Made by a program: the position numbers and the translations under genes. From contig JAHHHN010000012.1 of assembly GCA_019359325.1 (NCBI GenBank), positions 69,995 through 133,994 on the forward strand: 64,000 nt of DNA, in the 5' to 3' direction. This document shows, piece after piece, positions 61,264-64,000 of the stretch; within the stretch, counting starts at the first letter, position 1, and each line of letters starts with the position of its first letter. Below the pieces are notes generated by a model that was not told where the DNA came from, did not search any database, and was given only the letters and a program-made list of their open reading frames with translations. Source of the DNA: Mojavia pulchra JT2-VF2. GTDB lineage: Bacteria; Cyanobacteriota; Cyanobacteriia; Cyanobacteriales; Nostocaceae.

Positions 61264-64000
61264 ATGACTACTCTTTTAGAATACAAAGTTATAGAAACAG
61301 TTTATGAAGATTCGAGAACCGTTATATATCGAGCTTTAGGAGAAAAAGCTACGAAACCAGTTATTCTCAAAACGCTCCGTGCTGAGTGTCCCACCTTAGA
61401 AGAAATTACGCAACTCCGGCACGAATACGATATCTCAAAAAAGCTAAAAATAGCTGGAATCGTTCAACCTTACGGGCTGGAAAACTATCGCAACAGTCTT
61501 GTTATAGTCTGGGAAGATTTTGGCGGTCAGTCTCTCAAACAATTTATTGATCACAACCCTATCGATATTGTTACCTTTCTCAAAATTGCCATTCAACTAG
61601 CAAAGACTCTGTTCGATTTGCACGAAAATCAGATTATCCATAAAGATATTAAAAGCCAAAATATTATTATCAATCCAGAAACTTTACAAGTCAAAATTAC
61701 TGACTTTAGTATTGCTTCGCGTTTATCAAAAGAAAATCCCAACTTCAGCAATCCTAACTTTATACAAGGGACGCTTGCCTATATGTCCCCGGAACAAACT
61801 GGGCGCATGAATCGTTCCATTGACTATCGTACTGACTTTTATTCCTTAGGAGTCACTTTTTATGAAATCCTCACAGGTAAGCTACCTTTTTCAACGAATG
61901 ACCCAATGGAGTTAGTTCACTGTCATATTGCCAAACAACCGTTACCCCCTAGCGAACTCAATCCTCAAATTCCTGTAAGTATTTCTAACATCACCCTGAA
62001 GTTGTTGGCAAAGACAGCAGAAGATAGATACCAAAGCGCTCTCGGTCTGCAAGCTGATTTAGAAACTTGTCTCATCCAGCTTCAGGTTACAGGCAAAATA
62101 GAAAACTTCATTTTGGGCGAACAAGACCGTTGCGGTCAACTACAAATTCCGCAAAAACTTTACGGTCGTGAAGCCGAAGTTGCTACGCTTATTGAGGCTT
62201 TCGTTCGCGTTGCAACTGTGTCAGAGAAACCAGCCAGTTCCGGCTCGACGGAAATGATGCTGGTGGCGGGTTATTCCGGGATTGGTAAGTCCGCTTTAGT
62301 CAACGAAGTTCACAAACCGATTGTGAAAGCACGCGGTTATTTTATTGCAGGTAAGTTCGATCAGTTTAAACGAAATATTCCCTATAGTGCTGTTGTTAAC
62401 GCGTTTCAAGATTTGATTCGCCAGTTGCTCACAGAAACTCAAGAAAGTATAGCTGTTTGGAAACAAAAACTTTTAGAGGCTTTGGGTGATAACGGTCAGG
62501 CGATTGTTGAAGTCATTCCTGAAGTAGAACTCATTATCGGTGAACAACCCAACATTCCGCAATTAGGGCCAGCCGAATCTCAAAATCGCTTCAATCGAGT
62601 CTTTCAAAATTTTATTCAAGTCTTCGCTCAACCCGAACATCCGCTGGTTTTGTTTTTAGATGACTTGCAGTGGTCAGATTCAGCGTCCCTAAAATTAATT
62701 GAACTGATGATGACAGACCCCGATAGCAAACATCTGTTGCTAATCGGAGCTTATCGAGATAACGAAGTCAGCGCTACCCATCCTTTAATGCTGACCTTGG
62801 AGGAAATTAAAAAAACGGGTGCAACTGTTAACGCGATCGCCTTACAAGCTTTAGAACTTTCTCACGTCTGTCAAATAGTAGCTGATACCCTCAAAGAAAG
62901 CGAAAAATCACAATCTCTTGCCGAACTACTATTCAATAAAACTCAAGGTAATCCTTTCTTCCTGACTCAGTTGCTCCAAACCCTGCACCAAGACAAGCTC
63001 TTAACTTTTGACTTTAAATCTAACGCTTGGCAATGGGACATCGCTAAAATTCAAGCCGTTGACATCACCGATTATAATGTTGTCGAACTCGTTGCCAGAA
63101 ATATTCAAAAACTGCCGCCCACAACGCAGCAAGTTCTTAAATTAGCCGCTTGTATTGGTAACTCTTTTAATTTAGACGTTCTGGCAATTGTACACGAGAA
63201 ATGTCAGTCAAAAACGGCTACAGAACTTTGGAGCGCTCTGCAATCAGGTTTAATTTTACCCCTCAGCAATGCTTATAAAATTCCTTTAGCAACCGATGAT
63301 GAGTCACAAACTCTTGATGACTTTGAACAGCTAACCACAGACTGGGAAGCAGTAATCATTTCCTATAAATTTTTACACGACCGAGTGCAGCAAGCAGCTT
63401 ATTCCCTGATTCCTGAGGATCAGAAAAAAGAAACTCACCTCAAAATTGGTCAACTGCTGCTAAAAAATACCCCTCCCGAAAAAATTGAAGAAAGTATATT
63501 TGACATCGTTAATCAACTCAATATTGGGGTGGAACTGATTAGCGAACGCACCCAAAAAGACGATCTAGCTCGCCTAAATCTCATTGCAGGCCGCAAAGCT
63601 AAGGCCGCAACAGCTTACGAACCAGCAGTTAGATACTTAACGGTTGGATTGGGACTGCTAGCACCTAAGTGTTGGCAAACTCATTACGACTTAACGCTTA
63701 ACCTCCACGTAGAAGCAGCAGAAGCAGAGTACTTAAACACCAACTTCGAGCGGTCAGCCGCCTTAACTGAAGCCACATTGCAGCATACAACTAACCTACT
63801 CGATAAAGTGAAGGTGTACGAGCTGCAAATCCAGTTTTATTTTGCTCAAAGCCAAATGAGCGCAGCGATGGATACGGGGCTTTCTGTACTTGAAATGCTG
63901 GGAGTTTCGTTAGAATCCACCAATAATGAGGTGGATTGGGTAGTTGAGTTACCTCAAATTGAGGACTTAGACAACCTTCCCGTCATGAGCGATCCTCACA
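61264..64000 (+). CDS. Ser/Thr kinase-AAA multidomain protein (3' end outside window)
   Basis: Open to the end of the window, at least 912 codons. The N-terminal kinase (residues ~1-270) has Lys36 (VILK) and Glu54, but the catalytic loop is HKD (126-128) instead of HRD and the metal motif is DFS (147-149) instead of DFG; the Gly-rich loop is atypical (YEDSRTVIYRA). It is followed by YMSPEQTGRMNRSIDYRTDF. Next is an ATPase with Walker A GYSGIGKSALVNEV (336 onward) and LFLDDLQWSDSA, then TPR-like repeats. In cyanobacteria such proteins usually continue with GAF and histidine kinase domains. The substitutions suggest kinase activity may be altered, but the family often has them. Confidence 0.9.
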   Translation, partial: MTTLLEYKVIETVYEDSRTVIYRALGEKATKPVILKTLRAECPTLEEITQLRHEYDISKKLKIAGIVQPYGLENYRNSLVIVWEDFGGQSLKQFIDHNPIDIVTFLKIAIQLAKTLFDLHENQIIHKDIKSQNIIINPETLQVKITDFSIASRLSKENPNFSNPNFIQGTLAYMSPEQTGRMNRSIDYRTDFYSLGVTFYEILTGKLPFSTNDPMELVHCHIAKQPLPPSELNPQIPVSISNITLKLLAKTAEDRYQSALGLQADLETCLIQLQVTGKIENFILGEQDRCGQLQIPQKLYGREAEVATLIEAFVRVATVSEKPASSGSTEMMLVAGYSGIGKSALVNEVHKPIVKARGYFIAGKFDQFKRNIPYSAVVNAFQDLIRQLLTETQESIAVWKQKLLEALGDNGQAIVEVIPEVELIIGEQPNIPQLGPAESQNRFNRVFQNFIQVFAQPEHPLVLFLDDLQWSDSASLKLIELMMTDPDSKHLLLIGAYRDNEVSATHPLMLTLEEIKKTGATVNAIALQALELSHVCQIVADTLKESEKSQSLAELLFNKTQGNPFFLTQLLQTLHQDKLLTFDFKSNAWQWDIAKIQAVDITDYNVVELVARNIQKLPPTTQQVLKLAACIGNSFNLDVLAIVHEKCQSKTATELWSALQSGLILPLSNAYKIPLATDDESQTLDDFEQLTTDWEAVIISYKFLHDRVQQAAYSLIPEDQKKETHLKIGQLLLKNTPPEKIEESIFDIVNQLNIGVELISERTQKDDLARLNLIAGRKAKAATAYEPAVRYLTVGLGLLAPKCWQTHYDLTLNLHVEAAEAEYLNTNFERSAALTEATLQHTTNLLDKVKVYELQIQFYFAQSQMSAAMDTGLSVLEMLGVSLESTNNEVDWVVELPQIEDLDNLPVMSDPH

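Overview
The window reads as a chromosome segment from a filamentous, probably heterocyst-forming cyanobacterium (Nostocales, Nostoc/Anabaena-like). The evidence is the very frequent HIP1 octamer GCGATCGC, heptanucleotide tandem repeats between and inside genes, a high density of small inverted-repeat elements, PAS-rich two-component proteins, a PFE-CTERM/cyanoexosortase pair, an NDH-1 NdhD subunit, the 2-oxoglutarate decarboxylase/succinic semialdehyde dehydrogenase pair of the cyanobacterial TCA bypass, and scytonemin-type ScyA/B/C homologues. I saw no rRNA, tRNA or CRISPR array. No promoter could be called with confidence.

Layout. 0-3.1 kb: the 3' part of a multi-PAS histidine kinase and two stand-alone response regulators. 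3.3-5.8 kb: a sorting module made of a PFE-CTERM surface protein, cyanoexosortase and an HpsJ-like partner. 5.9-12.9 kb: VOC protein, RbgA/YlqF GTPase, FHA-GAF-class III cyclase, SSADH and 2-oxoglutarate decarboxylase. 12.9-15.3 kb: repeat-rich scar with a 21-bp minisatellite, a CyanoTRADD-type membrane protein, a broken HTH gene and a GIY-YIG gene. 15.3-21.4 kb: fdhD, an alpha/beta hydrolase and membrane proteins mixed with remnants of five genes (LLM oxidoreductase, HAD phosphatase, ZIP, NRAMP, peptidoglycan-binding). 21.4-26.5 kb: GH31 glucosidase and three envelope proteins, two of them paralogues. 26.9-32.8 kb: response regulator, hybrid kinase and a four-domain OmpR-type regulator. 32.9-34.3 kb: dead Na+/H+ antiporter, TnpB remnant with its right-end hairpin, DUF4440 protein. 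34.6-39.4 kb: zinc metallopeptidase, secreted protein, DUF4336 protein and HlyD adaptor. 40.2-43.7 kb: two double-glycine-leader peptides and a C39 peptidase ABC exporter. 44.2-45.4 kb: GHL10-type glycoside hydrolase. 46.7-53.7 kb: a five-gene biosynthetic cluster. 53.8-56.3 kb: mobile-element debris, a second 21-bp minisatellite, Uma2 nuclease and parDE. 56.4-64 kb: pseudouridine synthase, DCC protein, ndhD and the 5' part of a Ser/Thr kinase-AAA fusion.

The most interesting part is the 46.7-53.7 kb cluster. It encodes a heme-oxygenase-like diiron protein, a ScyA-like ThDP enzyme, a ScyB-like amino-acid dehydrogenase, a ScyC-like cyclase and a carotenoid-cleavage-type oxygenase with all four iron-binding histidines. 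The scyD-F and aromatic amino-acid supply genes that normally accompany scytonemin synthesis are not in the window. I infer a separate aromatic natural-product pathway in which the acyloin/cyclisation chemistry of ScyABC is combined with two non-heme iron oxygenases. A 351-bp MITE sits between the ScyA-like and ScyB-like genes, which would otherwise be about 33 bp apart.

The second notable module is the peptide exporter locus. Two small proteins that share the leader pattern LNxxEEANxSGG lie next to their likely processing exporter and a divergent HlyD adaptor, separated by unusually structured intergenic DNA. Many other loci show active decay: stop codons, deletions and MITE insertions.
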